Of a DNA stretch of 64,000 bases, positions 53,223 through 61,419 are shown one piece after another. How positions within the stretch are numbered: the first letter of the stretch is position 1; each line of letters starts with the position of its first letter. Made by a program: the position numbers and the translations under genes. This stretch comes from Bradyrhizobium diazoefficiens. GTDB taxonomy: Bacteria; Pseudomonadota; Alphaproteobacteria; Rhizobiales; Xanthobacteraceae. The stretch lies in NCBI RefSeq assembly GCF_016616235.1, contig NZ_CP067100.1:1795001-1859000 (forward strand), given 5' to 3'. A model generated the notes under the pieces. That model saw only the letters and a list, made by a program, of their open reading frames with translations. It did not search any database and was not told the DNA's origin.

Positions 53223-53485
53223 GGCGCATCCTCGAGTGCAGGGAAGGGAGAGTTTAGGATGATCGGGACGGAGCGAACAGTCCGTCCGTCGTGGTTTCCG
53301 TTGCCCAAGATACGGGTGAGCCGGCCGGTTGTTACGTTGGAACGGACACGAAGGCGTGAAACCGGCATGGTAGCGTGGCAGAAGGGGCCCGGCGGCGTCG
53401 GGCCGAGACTTCATCGGTCCCACTGAACCCGCGCTTGGAAGCGCCGACATAAAAATGTGTGGGACCGGAGCTTGATTTGTCGACC

Positions 53486-55171
53486 ATGTTGCGCGTCTTT
53501 TCCCTGACCTTCCTTGCTCTGTTGTCATCCATGCCGATGGCTGCGGCCGACCCGCCGCCCGCCGACGACGTCGCGACCTGCCGCGACCGGCAGGCGGAGA
53601 CGCAAGCGCGAACGCAAGCCTGCGAAAATCTCCTCAATGCCGAGCGCGTCACCGGCAAGGACAAGGCCACGGCGCTGCTTGTGCACGGCAATGCGCTGAT
53701 CACCAGGCGCGACTATGACAAGGCGATCGAGGCGTTCTCGGCCGCCATCGCGCTCGAGCCGGACAGTGCCCTGATCCTCAATTCGCGCGGCATCGCTTAC
53801 GAGCGCAAGGGCCAGGACGATCTGGCTTTGGCCGATTACAACCTCGCACTCCAGAAGCGCCCGACTTATGGCGTTCCCTACAACAACCGCGGTGTCATCC
53901 AGCTGCGCCGGGGCGCGCTGCAAAGCGCGCTCGACGATTTCAGCCTGTCGATCAAATATGCGCCCAGATTCCTGCTCGGCTGGACCAATCGGGCCCGCGT
54001 GCGCACGCTGACGAAAGATTTCGATGGCGCGCTCGCCGATTTCGCCGCGGCCGAGAAGATCGATCCGGCCGCGCCGCAGATCGCGGCCAACCGCTGTGTC
54101 ACTTACGGCTTGATGGGCAAGTACGACCAGGCCTTTGCCGATTGCAACCAGCTGATCGAGCGGCAGCCAAAGAACATCTACGCGATCAACAACCGCGCCG
54201 ACGTCAGCATGATGAAGGGCGATCTCGATGCCGCGCTGAGGGACTACAACGCAGTCATCCAGATCAGCCCGAACAATGTTCGCGCGCATTCCGGCCGCGG
54301 CCAGATCTACGAGCGGCGGAAAGATCTCGCCCAGGCGAGAGCCGACTACCGTTCGGCGGCCTATTCGCTGACGCCGTTCGACGAGATCGACGTGGCACGC
54401 GCCCGCGCCATCGCGCGGGAGCGGCTTGCCGCGCTGACGCCGCAGGCGCCGGCCGCCGCGGGCGGGCGCCGCGTCGCGCTCGTGATCGGCAACGGCGCCT
54501 ACAAGAACGTCCATGCGCTGCCGAATCCGCCGCGCGACTCCAGGCTGATCGCAGGCGCGCTGCGCGATGTCGGCTTCCAGACCGTGATCTCCGTCAACGA
54601 TCTCACCCGCGACAAGTTCTTCGAAGCGCTGAAGTCCTTCGCGGAGGAGGCGGAGAAGGCCGACTGGGCCGTGGTCTATTACGCCGGCCACGGCTTTGAG
54701 ATCGGCGGGGTGAATTACCTCGTCCCCGTCGACGCCAAGCTTGCCGCCGACAAGGACGCCGAGACCCAGGCGGTTGCGCTCGAGCAGGTGATCGCCGCCG
54801 TCGGTGCTGCGCGAAAAGTGCGCCTCGTGATGCTGGATGCGTGCCGCGACAATCCGTTCGCGCCGACCATGCAGCACACGCTGTCGCTCAAGCTGGTCGA
54901 CAAAGGTTTCTCCAACATCGAGCCCGGCGCCGGCTTGATGGTGGTCTACGCCGCCAAGCACGGCGAGACCGCGATCGACGGCGACGGCGGCGCCGACAGC
55001 CCCTTCGCCACCGCGCTTGCCCGCGACATCAAGCAGCCGAAGGTCGAGATCCGAAAACTGTTTGACATCGTCCGCGACGATGTCTGGTCCGCGACGAAGC
55101 ACGAGCAGCAGCCGTTCACCTACGGCTCGCCGCCGGGTCGCGAGGATTTTTATTTCGTGGCGGGGAAGTGA
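53486..55171 (+). CDS. Exported TPR-caspase-like (peptidase C14) protein
   Basis: A protein of about 561 residues. Signal peptide about 1-22 (LRVFSLTFLALLSSMPMAAA); a Cys-containing segment follows; then five or so TPR units (about 65-290, e.g. YDKAIEAFSAAIALEPDSALI, DLALADYNLALQKRPTYG, GALQSALDDFSLSIKYAPR, DLDAALRDYNAVIQISPNN). The caspase-like domain starts about residue 320 (RRVALVIGNGAYKNVHALPNP), with catalytic His in VVYYAGHGFEIGG and Cys in LVMLDACRDNPF. The domain belongs to the prokaryotic metacaspase/orthocaspase-type family and may cut Arg/Lys or other sites; role unknown. ATG 53486 preferred; GTG 53459 also in frame. Confidence 0.9.
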   Translation: MLRVFSLTFLALLSSMPMAAADPPPADDVATCRDRQAETQARTQACENLLNAERVTGKDKATALLVHGNALITRRDYDKAIEAFSAAIALEPDSALILNSRGIAYERKGQDDLALADYNLALQKRPTYGVPYNNRGVIQLRRGALQSALDDFSLSIKYAPRFLLGWTNRARVRTLTKDFDGALADFAAAEKIDPAAPQIAANRCVTYGLMGKYDQAFADCNQLIERQPKNIYAINNRADVSMMKGDLDAALRDYNAVIQISPNNVRAHSGRGQIYERRKDLAQARADYRSAAYSLTPFDEIDVARARAIARERLAALTPQAPAAAGGRRVALVIGNGAYKNVHALPNPPRDSRLIAGALRDVGFQTVISVNDLTRDKFFEALKSFAEEAEKADWAVVYYAGHGFEIGGVNYLVPVDAKLAADKDAETQAVALEQVIAAVGAARKVRLVMLDACRDNPFAPTMQHTLSLKLVDKGFSNIEPGAGLMVVYAAKHGETAIDGDGGADSPFATALARDIKQPKVEIRKLFDIVRDDVWSATKHEQQPFTYGSPPGREDFYFVAGK

Positions 55172-55187
55172 CGGGGTTGGCGATGCC

Positions 55188-55278
55188 GTAGGGTGGGCAA
55201 AGCGGAGCGTGCCCACGCATCTTGTTGCTTATGGAGAGAGATCGTGGGCACGGCGCTTTGCGCCTTTGCCTACCCTAC
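55188..55278. repeat. Intergenic inverted repeat
   Basis: GTAGGGTGGGCAAAG at one end and CTTTGCCTACCCTAC at the other with inner GCGTGCCCAC/GTGGGCACG arms. It is related to the first repeat at 41048. It separates convergent genes (caspase-like and helicase). Confidence 0.75.
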
Positions 55279-55290
55279 GGGAGCGGTGCT

Positions 55291-56406
55291 CTAAACAACA
55301 ATACTCAGCCGCTTCGCCGCCCGCGTGATGCCCGTATACAGCCACCGCGCCCGCGACTCCTGAAACGCAAAGCTCTCGTCGAACAACACGACGTCGTCCC
55401 ATTGCGAGCCCTGCGATTTGTGCACGGTCAGCACATAGCCGTAATCGAACTCGTCATAGGGCTTGCGCTGCTCCCAGGCGATCTGCTCGACGCCGCCCTC
55501 GAAGCAATCGGCGCGCACCGACACCTTCGTCACCTTGTGCCCAAAATCCTCGTCTGGCGACAGCCGCATGGAAAGGATGCGCGATTTCGAGCGCGAGGTG
55601 TTGCGCGACTTCACACGCCACAGACCGCCGTTGAACAGGCCCTTCTTGCGGTTGTTGCGCAGGCACACCAGCTTGTCGCCGGCGACCGGAAAGACGTCCT
55701 CGATATTCTGGCGCTGGCGCACCCGCATGTTGTAGGCGCGCCTGGTGTTGTTGCGGCCGACCAGGACCTGGTCGGCGCCCATCACGCGGTCCGGATCGAG
55801 CTCTTTGCGCGACACCACCTCGCTCTCGCCGTAGCGGCCGATGTCGAGCTCGCGGCCTTCGCGGACGTCCATCGACATCCGCACGATCGGATCGTCCTGG
55901 GCCTGGCGGTGCACCTCGGTCAGCATCGCGTCGGGCTCGGAGTTGGTGAAGAAGCCGCCGCCCTGGATCGGCGGCAGCTGGGCGGGATCGCCCAGCACCA
56001 GCAGCGGACATTCGAACGACATCAGGTCGCGGCCCAATTCGGCATCGACCATCGAGCATTCGTCGATCACGATCAGCTTGGCTTTCGAGGCCGGCGCGTC
56101 GTCCCACAGCTCGAAGCTCGGTTGCTCCTCGCCGGATTCGCGGGCGCGGTAGATCAGCGAGTGGATGGTGGAGGCCTCGTCGCAGCCCTTGTTGCGCATG
56201 ACGAGCGCCGCCTTGCCGGTGAAGGCGGCGAACTTCACTTCGCCGTCGACGCCCTCGGCGATGTGCCGCGCCAGCGTGGTCTTGCCGGTGCCGGCAAAGC
56301 CGAACAGGCGGAACACGGGCGGCGTGCCGTTGCGGCCGGGTTTTGCTTTGAGCCAGTCGCCAACGGCCTTGAGCGCGGCGTCCTGATGTGGAGTGAAGGT
56401 GGCCAT
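55291..56406 (-). CDS. RecD/UvrD-like ATP-dependent DNA helicase
   Basis: A 371-residue single-subunit SF1B helicase: FTPHQDAALKAVGDWL, Walker A LFGFAGTGKTTLARHI (about 34-49), Walker B LIVIDECSMVDAELG, GDPAQLPPI motif III, then the UvrD-C2-like DFGYVLTVHKSQGSQWDDV motif V and WLYTGITRAAKRLSI motif VI. Such stand-alone RecD-like helicases (similar in size to phage Dda) are found in many rhizobia; they may act in repair or replication-fork restart. ATG 56406. No repair partner is adjacent. Confidence 0.88.
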   Translation of the reverse strand: MATFTPHQDAALKAVGDWLKAKPGRNGTPPVFRLFGFAGTGKTTLARHIAEGVDGEVKFAAFTGKAALVMRNKGCDEASTIHSLIYRARESGEEQPSFELWDDAPASKAKLIVIDECSMVDAELGRDLMSFECPLLVLGDPAQLPPIQGGGFFTNSEPDAMLTEVHRQAQDDPIVRMSMDVREGRELDIGRYGESEVVSRKELDPDRVMGADQVLVGRNNTRRAYNMRVRQRQNIEDVFPVAGDKLVCLRNNRKKGLFNGGLWRVKSRNTSRSKSRILSMRLSPDEDFGHKVTKVSVRADCFEGGVEQIAWEQRKPYDEFDYGYVLTVHKSQGSQWDDVVLFDESFAFQESRARWLYTGITRAAKRLSIVV

Positions 56407-56576
56407 GGTCTTTCGGGAGACGAGAGGGCGCCAGCATAATTGAGTCGCCACTATCCAAACTAACCATTCGGACTGCGCAATCAAGCCATTCTCCCGCGCG
56501 GCGGAATTGCTGCTCCGTAGACAGCTTCGCCCCGCGCATTAAGATACCCGCAACAAGAACAAGCGGGAGAGGCGTC

Positions 56577-57782
56577 ATGAAGTTCGGCATCTTCTATGAG
56601 CTGCAATTGCCGCGGCCCTGGGTCGCCGGCGACGAGCTCGCCCTCTACCAGAACGCCCTCTCGCAGATGGAGCTCGCGGACAGTCTCGGCTACGACCACG
56701 CCTGGGTGGTCGAGCATCACTTCCTCGAAGAGTACTCGCATTCGCCTTCGCCGGAATCGTTCCTCGCCGCGGCGAGCCAGCGTACCAAAAACATCCGGCT
56801 CGGCCACGGCATCCTCCAGCTCACCACCAACCATCCGGCGCGTGTTGCCGAGCGTGTCGCGGTGCTCGACCTGCTCTCCAATGGCCGCTGCGAGTTCGGC
56901 ATGGGTGAGAGCGCGTCCATCACCGAGCTGACGCCGTTCGGCCGCGACATGGAAACCAAGAAGGAGGTGTTCGAGGAGGCCGTCGCCGCGATCTTCCCGA
57001 TGTTCAAGGACGCCGGCAGCGAGCATCACGGCAAGTATTTCGACATCCCTCTGCGCAACGTCGTGCCCAAGCCGGTGCAGAAGCCGCATCCGCCGCTGTG
57101 GATGGCGTGCTCGCAGCTGCCGACCATCGAGCGCGCCGGCCGTCACGGCTTTGGCGCGCTCGGCTTCCAGTTCGTCAGCGCCGATGCCGCGCATGCCTGG
57201 GTGCACGCCTATTACAACGCCATGACCAAGCGGCTGCACAAGCTCGCCGACTACGAGATCAATCCGAACATGGCGCTGGTGTCGTTCTTCATGTGCGCGA
57301 AGACGGACGAGGAGGCGCGTGCCCGCGCCGATGGCGCCACCTTCTTTCAGTTCGCGCTGCGCTTCTACGGCGCCGCGCAGAACCGCCAACGCCCGGCGCC
57401 GTACACCGTCAACATGTGGGACGAGTACAACAAATGGAAGCGCGACAATCCGGAAGCGCAGGAGGCAGCATTGCGCGGCGGCCTGATCGGCTCGCCGGAG
57501 ACGCTTCGGCGGAAACTGAAGCGCTTCCAGTCCTCGCATATCGACCAGGTGATCTTGCTCAATCAGGCTGGCAAGAACAGCCACGAGCACATCTGTGAAT
57601 CGCTCGAGCTGTTCGGCCGCGAGGTGATGCCGGAGTTCCAGAACGACCCGGCGCAAGCCGAATGGAAACGAGGCGTGATGAGCGGCGAGATCGAACTCGA
57701 AGAGATCGATACCCAGGCTTTTACGGATCGTTATGGCAAGCTTGCGATCAATGTCGCCCCTGCTAAGGCCTCAGCGGAATAA
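56577..57782 (+). CDS. LLM-class flavin-dependent oxidoreductase (luciferase-like)
   Basis: A 401-residue TIM-barrel flavoprotein: MKFGIFYELQLPRPW start and the YDHAWVVEHHFLEEYSHSPSPE, RIRLGHGILQL-like (TKNIRLGHGILQLTTNHPARVAERVAVLDLLSNGR) and EFGMGESASITELTPFG motifs are diagnostic for the F420/FMN-dependent monooxygenases of luciferase type. C-terminal QSSHIDQVILLNQAGKNSHEHI closes the barrel. It needs FMNH2 from a reductase partner, not seen here. GGGAGAGG precedes the ATG. Substrate unknown. Confidence 0.9.
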   Translation: MKFGIFYELQLPRPWVAGDELALYQNALSQMELADSLGYDHAWVVEHHFLEEYSHSPSPESFLAAASQRTKNIRLGHGILQLTTNHPARVAERVAVLDLLSNGRCEFGMGESASITELTPFGRDMETKKEVFEEAVAAIFPMFKDAGSEHHGKYFDIPLRNVVPKPVQKPHPPLWMACSQLPTIERAGRHGFGALGFQFVSADAAHAWVHAYYNAMTKRLHKLADYEINPNMALVSFFMCAKTDEEARARADGATFFQFALRFYGAAQNRQRPAPYTVNMWDEYNKWKRDNPEAQEAALRGGLIGSPETLRRKLKRFQSSHIDQVILLNQAGKNSHEHICESLELFGREVMPEFQNDPAQAEWKRGVMSGEIELEEIDTQAFTDRYGKLAINVAPAKASAE

Positions 57783-57999
57783 GCTGGTCGTTAAGTCATG
57801 TTGCTGACGCAATCTCTGTCTTAACGGGTGACAACTTAAAACACTGCGTGGGAATCACTCTGGTTCGCACCACGGTTCCATAGCCAAGGGGTTGGCTCGA
57901 ATCCGCAAAACATCGGTGCAAGCGTCATGAACGCCTCCGCGTTCGCTTGCCCGTTTGCGGTGTCGGGAACCGGAAGACGAAAAAATCACAGGAGTTATG
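57783..57999. other. Intergenic region with a stem-loop
   Basis: About 217 bp. A nested stem-loop, GCAAGCG...CGCTTGC enclosing AACGC-CTCC-GCGTT, occurs at about 57918-57950, just upstream of the RlpA-like gene. Otherwise nothing clear. Confidence 0.4.
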
Positions 58000-58491
58000 A
58001 TGTTGTTCCGCTCGAGCGCCGCACTTTGCGGCGCCCTGCTTACGCTTGCCGTTTCTGTTACCGTTGCTCGAGGTGAAACGCGTGGGGATCACCCGAGCGC
58101 CCTCGTCGATGCCGCCTCCGGGAATGCGGTCGTCGGCGCTGCATCCATGTACAATCCGTTCAAGCCCGGCAAGGAGGAGGGCGGTCCAAGCACAGCCTCC
58201 GGCGAGCGTTACGATCCCTCCGACTGGGCGGCTGCCATCAAGACGACCTTGCGCAGGAAATTTGGTGGGGTCCCATTTGGCGAGAGGCCGAAATTTGCCC
58301 TGGTCGAGGCCGTCGGCAAGAAGGTCATCGTCAAGATCAACGACGTGGGACCACTCAGGCCCGGCCGCATCATCGATTTCAACGAGCGCACGATGCGCCA
58401 TTTCGATCCCAGCCTGGAGCGCGGCGTCATCAAGGACGTCAAGGTCAGCCCGCTTTCGGGGGACAATTGGACACTGGGGCCGGTGGGCTGA
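58000..58491 (+). CDS. RlpA-like double-psi-beta-barrel lipoprotein/lytic transglycosylase-like
   Basis: About 163 residues. Signal peptide about 1-24 (FRSSAALCGALLTLAVSVTVAR); then the DPBB domain with GAASMYNPF, TASGERYDPSDWAAAIKTTL, IVKINDVGPLRPGRIIDFNERTMRHF, matching RlpA except that NDRGP reads NDVGP. The Cys in the signal (LCGALL) is not in an ideal lipobox. RlpA cuts naked glycan strands at the septum; the Asp of the NDxGP motif is present. ATG 58000 (AGGAG six bases upstream) or 57997. Confidence 0.8.
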   Translation: MLFRSSAALCGALLTLAVSVTVARGETRGDHPSALVDAASGNAVVGAASMYNPFKPGKEEGGPSTASGERYDPSDWAAAIKTTLRRKFGGVPFGERPKFALVEAVGKKVIVKINDVGPLRPGRIIDFNERTMRHFDPSLERGVIKDVKVSPLSGDNWTLGPVG

Positions 58492-58499
58492 AGGTCCGT

Positions 58500-58817
58500 T
58501 CAGCGACTGGCTGTCGCCTTCGTCAAAACGAACAGGTGAGAGCCTGCGGCGATCACCGAAAAAACAACTATCCCTAATTCAGCGCCGTGGACGTACTGCG
58601 GCGTATATACCGAAGCTAGCCAAATGAAGAGCCGAACGGCTGCCATGAAGACAATCATTCCCCACATCGCCAGCCATTTTGGAGCGTACCAGGTTGGCTC
58701 GCCGTCGCGTCCCCATTGCATCGCAACTCGCTCGCCTTCGATCCGGCGGCCAAAATAAATGTTGAATGCGACGACCACGGCAACAGCGAAGCCAAGGACG
58801 TAATCTGCGGACAACAT
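58500..58817 (-). CDS. Small membrane protein of unknown function
   Basis: A 105-residue inner-membrane protein with about three helices: YVLGFAVAVVVAFNIYFGRR, WLAMWGMIVFMAAVRLFIWL and LGIVVFSVIAAGSHLFVL. A short polar stretch (IEGERVAMQWGRDGEPTWY) lies between helices 1 and 2. No family recognised. The A/T content is a little higher than in neighbours. Convergent with the RlpA-like gene. Confidence 0.6.
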   Translation of the reverse strand: MLSADYVLGFAVAVVVAFNIYFGRRIEGERVAMQWGRDGEPTWYAPKWLAMWGMIVFMAAVRLFIWLASVYTPQYVHGAELGIVVFSVIAAGSHLFVLTKATASR

Positions 58818-59139
58818 GCTTTGCGCCTTCTGGAATAGCAGCCGGGCTTATCGGCGCATGGCCGACATCGCGGCGGCGCTGGCTAATCGCGGCTTGTGAC
58901 CTATAGCGGACGGTTCGCGCATCTCGTTCTGCCCCTACATGACTTCCTAGCCGATGGGCTTTCTGTCGGCCACGCGGGCGCTCGTTCACTCGCAAGTATG
59001 AAGATCATCCGATCGCGTTCCTAATCTGCAGGAACCAAGAGGATGCCTGTGCGTTGCCGGGCTGCTCTTTGGTGTGACCCCGTCGAATCCGGCTCGCCTC
59101 TGCTGGGTGGCCGGACGGAGGCCGGGCGAGGTAGCGCAG
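58818..59139. other. Intergenic region upstream of the LuxR-like gene
   Basis: About 320 bp with no supported gene. The upper part is somewhat A/T-richer; possible promoters for the flanking divergent genes lie here but are not resolved. In-frame readings from 59074 lack a ribosome site, whereas GAGG at about 59127-59130 favours GTG 59140 for the LuxR-like gene. Confidence 0.4.
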
Positions 59140-61233
59140 GTGCTTCCTATCCGACTATTGATAGCAGATCGTCGTCCGATCGTCCTGCAGGGTTTTGCCA
59201 CGCTACTCGCGGCGGAGCGTGACTTCGAGATTGTCGCATCATGCAGCAATGGCGCGGGCTGCCTCGAAGCAGTGCGGAGGTTGACGCCAGATGTCGCCCT
59301 TGTGGAGGACGGATTTTCTGACGTGACGGCTTCTGAAATGCTCGCCACCGTTACTTCGGAAGACCTTCCCACGCGCCTGGTATTCTACACAGCATCGGTT
59401 GCGCGAGGCGATATCGCTGACGCGGTCGCCGCGGGTGCCTGCACCGCGATTCCGATGCGCGAGGAGCCCGAAACGTTGTTGCAGTCCCTGAGGCTGGTGG
59501 CACCGCCCGCGCATCGGGCGGTTGCCCGCAATCCCGGCAATGGCGCGTCCGGCGAAAAAGGACTTGCAGGGTTGACGGACCTGGAGCGCAAGATCATGCG
59601 CCTGGTCGCCTGCGGTATGTCGAACAAGGAGATCGCTCGCCAGCTCAAGGTCGCCCCAGGCACCATCAAGGCGCGAGTTGATCGCATATCTGCGCAGTTT
59701 GAGATCAAAAACCGGACCGAGCTCGCAACGTTCGCTCTGTCGCGCCTTTACGGCGGGATCGGCGCGCTTGCAGCTCTGATCTGGGCGGCGCTGGACGACG
59801 TCCAACCCGTGAGCGCAGCTGATCATGCGCACGCCGATAGCCTTACGGTAGTGGCCGCAGACGACGCCGGCGCTGTCGTGACGATCAAAATCAGCCCTCA
59901 AAAAACGGCCGCTGCTTCGGGTAAGACGACCAAGGCCGTGAGTAAATCCGGTGGTGTGGAGAACTCTTTAGCTGATATTGCGGGGCGGTTCAGCAAGCTC
60001 ATCGAATCCCGCGCCGATATCGCCGCCAGCACGATCACACCGCCGACACTCAACGCCGCAAGGTCGGGCATCAGTGAGTTTGGCGCGTTTATGCTCATGA
60101 CGTTTGGAGTTTCGATCTACGAATTCCTTAACAGTGCTGCGCAGGCGTTCACTTACCGCGATGGCTTTGCGTCGGCTGCCGCAAATGGCACCAGCGAACT
60201 GGGCGCCTTTAATCCGCTTGGCAGCGCCGGCACGAACCCAACCGAGTCAGAGAACCTGGTCTGGCCTGATCCCGAAATCCGCCATGAATCATTCGTTTTC
60301 GAGGCTGGCCAAGGCGATACCATCGGCAGAAGCGACGAGCGTCAGATCATCGATGCAGCCGCAAGCGAACATGGCTTAGGTGCCGGCGGCAACCCTCACA
60401 TTGGATCCGGCGCCGTCGACGCTGCGATCGATCATGGCGGCTCCGGGCAGGCGGCCGCAACCAACGTGTCGGGGAATGCCGAACACGGCACAACACATGC
60501 GACCGCGGTAGATGGATCCAATGACGAGCAATCGCGCGCTGATTTGCATGTTTCGGAACAGGGCGCCGCAGCCGGTAACCCACATGCCGGGGACGGGCCG
60601 CCCGGACACGATTCGGATCATGGACAGTCGCAGCGCGATTTGCATGTTTCGAAAGAGGGTGCAGCAGCCAGTAAGCCACACGCCGAGGAGGGACCACCCG
60701 GACACGATTCGGACCATGGACAGCCGCAGCGTGATTTGCATGTCTCGGAACAGGACGCAGCAGCCGGTAAGCAGCACGCGAAGCACGACTCATCCGGACA
60801 CGAATCTGATCGCGGGCAATTGCATCGCGACTTACACGCTTCGGAGCAAGGTTCGTCAACTGCCGATCAGCATGCCGAGGACGATGCACAGAGTAGCCAT
60901 TTCAATTCCGGACACTCGCACGCTGACTTGCACAAGGCGTCCACGAGCGGATCTACAACTCAGCATGCGGGGCCGGGCCAGAATGCAACGGCAGCTGCGC
61001 CCCAGGTCGAAGATTCCTTTCATTTCAAGGATGACAGGGCAGAGATCAGAGCTTCAGAATACTCTGAGAACGGCCACAGACCGGATGCAGTGGAACATGC
61101 TCTGCACGATGCCGGACAAAATGGACTGGCGCCGATTCTGGATGCGGACCTGATTGGCCCTTCGCATGCCGAGCAAAGCGTCCCTGATCACGCAAGAGTT
61201 GAGCACCATCTGACGCATGATTTGTTTGTGTAG
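59140..61233 (+). CDS. LuxR/NarL-type regulator with degenerate receiver and His-rich repeat tail
   Basis: About 697 residues. Residues about 4-120 have a NarL-type receiver fold (IRLLIADRRPIVLQGFATLL), but the acidic pair reads D-R, Glu56 (LVED) takes the phospho-Asp position and the conserved Lys is missing (IPMRE). A LuxR helix-turn-helix follows (about 143-205: LTDLERKIMRLVACGMSNKEIARQL and APGTIKARVDRI). Then comes a short hydrophobic stretch (GGIGALAALIWAALD) that could touch or span the membrane. The remaining 470 residues are low-complexity, with five 32-residue His-rich repeats (DLHxSE...HA...GHxSDxGQ) at 60541-60964 or so. GTG 59140 is preferred. Confidence 0.8.
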   Translation: MLPIRLLIADRRPIVLQGFATLLAAERDFEIVASCSNGAGCLEAVRRLTPDVALVEDGFSDVTASEMLATVTSEDLPTRLVFYTASVARGDIADAVAAGACTAIPMREEPETLLQSLRLVAPPAHRAVARNPGNGASGEKGLAGLTDLERKIMRLVACGMSNKEIARQLKVAPGTIKARVDRISAQFEIKNRTELATFALSRLYGGIGALAALIWAALDDVQPVSAADHAHADSLTVVAADDAGAVVTIKISPQKTAAASGKTTKAVSKSGGVENSLADIAGRFSKLIESRADIAASTITPPTLNAARSGISEFGAFMLMTFGVSIYEFLNSAAQAFTYRDGFASAAANGTSELGAFNPLGSAGTNPTESENLVWPDPEIRHESFVFEAGQGDTIGRSDERQIIDAAASEHGLGAGGNPHIGSGAVDAAIDHGGSGQAAATNVSGNAEHGTTHATAVDGSNDEQSRADLHVSEQGAAAGNPHAGDGPPGHDSDHGQSQRDLHVSKEGAAASKPHAEEGPPGHDSDHGQPQRDLHVSEQDAAAGKQHAKHDSSGHESDRGQLHRDLHASEQGSSTADQHAEDDAQSSHFNSGHSHADLHKASTSGSTTQHAGPGQNATAAAPQVEDSFHFKDDRAEIRASEYSENGHRPDAVEHALHDAGQNGLAPILDADLIGPSHAEQSVPDHARVEHHLTHDLFV
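60541..61020 (+). repeat. Five tandem 96-bp repeats coding His-rich segments
   Basis: The GAYTTRCAY (Asp-Leu-His) anchor recurs at 60541, 60637, 60733, 60829 and 60925: exactly 96 bp, or 32 codons, each time. Copies 1-3 are most alike; 4 and 5 are degenerate. Each unit has about four to six histidines. Confidence 0.85.
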
Positions 61234-61419
61234 CTTACTCGACGCCTCACTAGCGTCGGTGCCGCGGCTTTGAGCGTTGCCGGCCGCGTCCGCCGTCTGC
61301 TGCCGACCAGGAGTTCGGCATTAACCATCATCCGCGGTTCCCCCCTGAGCGGCATCCCTTCGAAGTTTCTTAAATTTTGCTGGGTACCTCTTTTGGGCGG
61401 AGTGACCTGGGGAAAGAGC

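Noticed and set aside
53525..55216. A 563-codon minus-strand frame opposite the TPR-caspase gene
   Set aside because: It is a shadow of the coding strand with no motifs, signal or ribosome site.
57783..57999. Riboswitch or small RNA upstream of the RlpA-like gene
   Set aside because: There is a small nested stem-loop but no match to a known riboswitch core; not enough for a call.
60541..61020. CRISPR array
   Set aside because: The 96-bp repeats are in frame, encode a continuous protein, and lack short repeat/spacer alternation.
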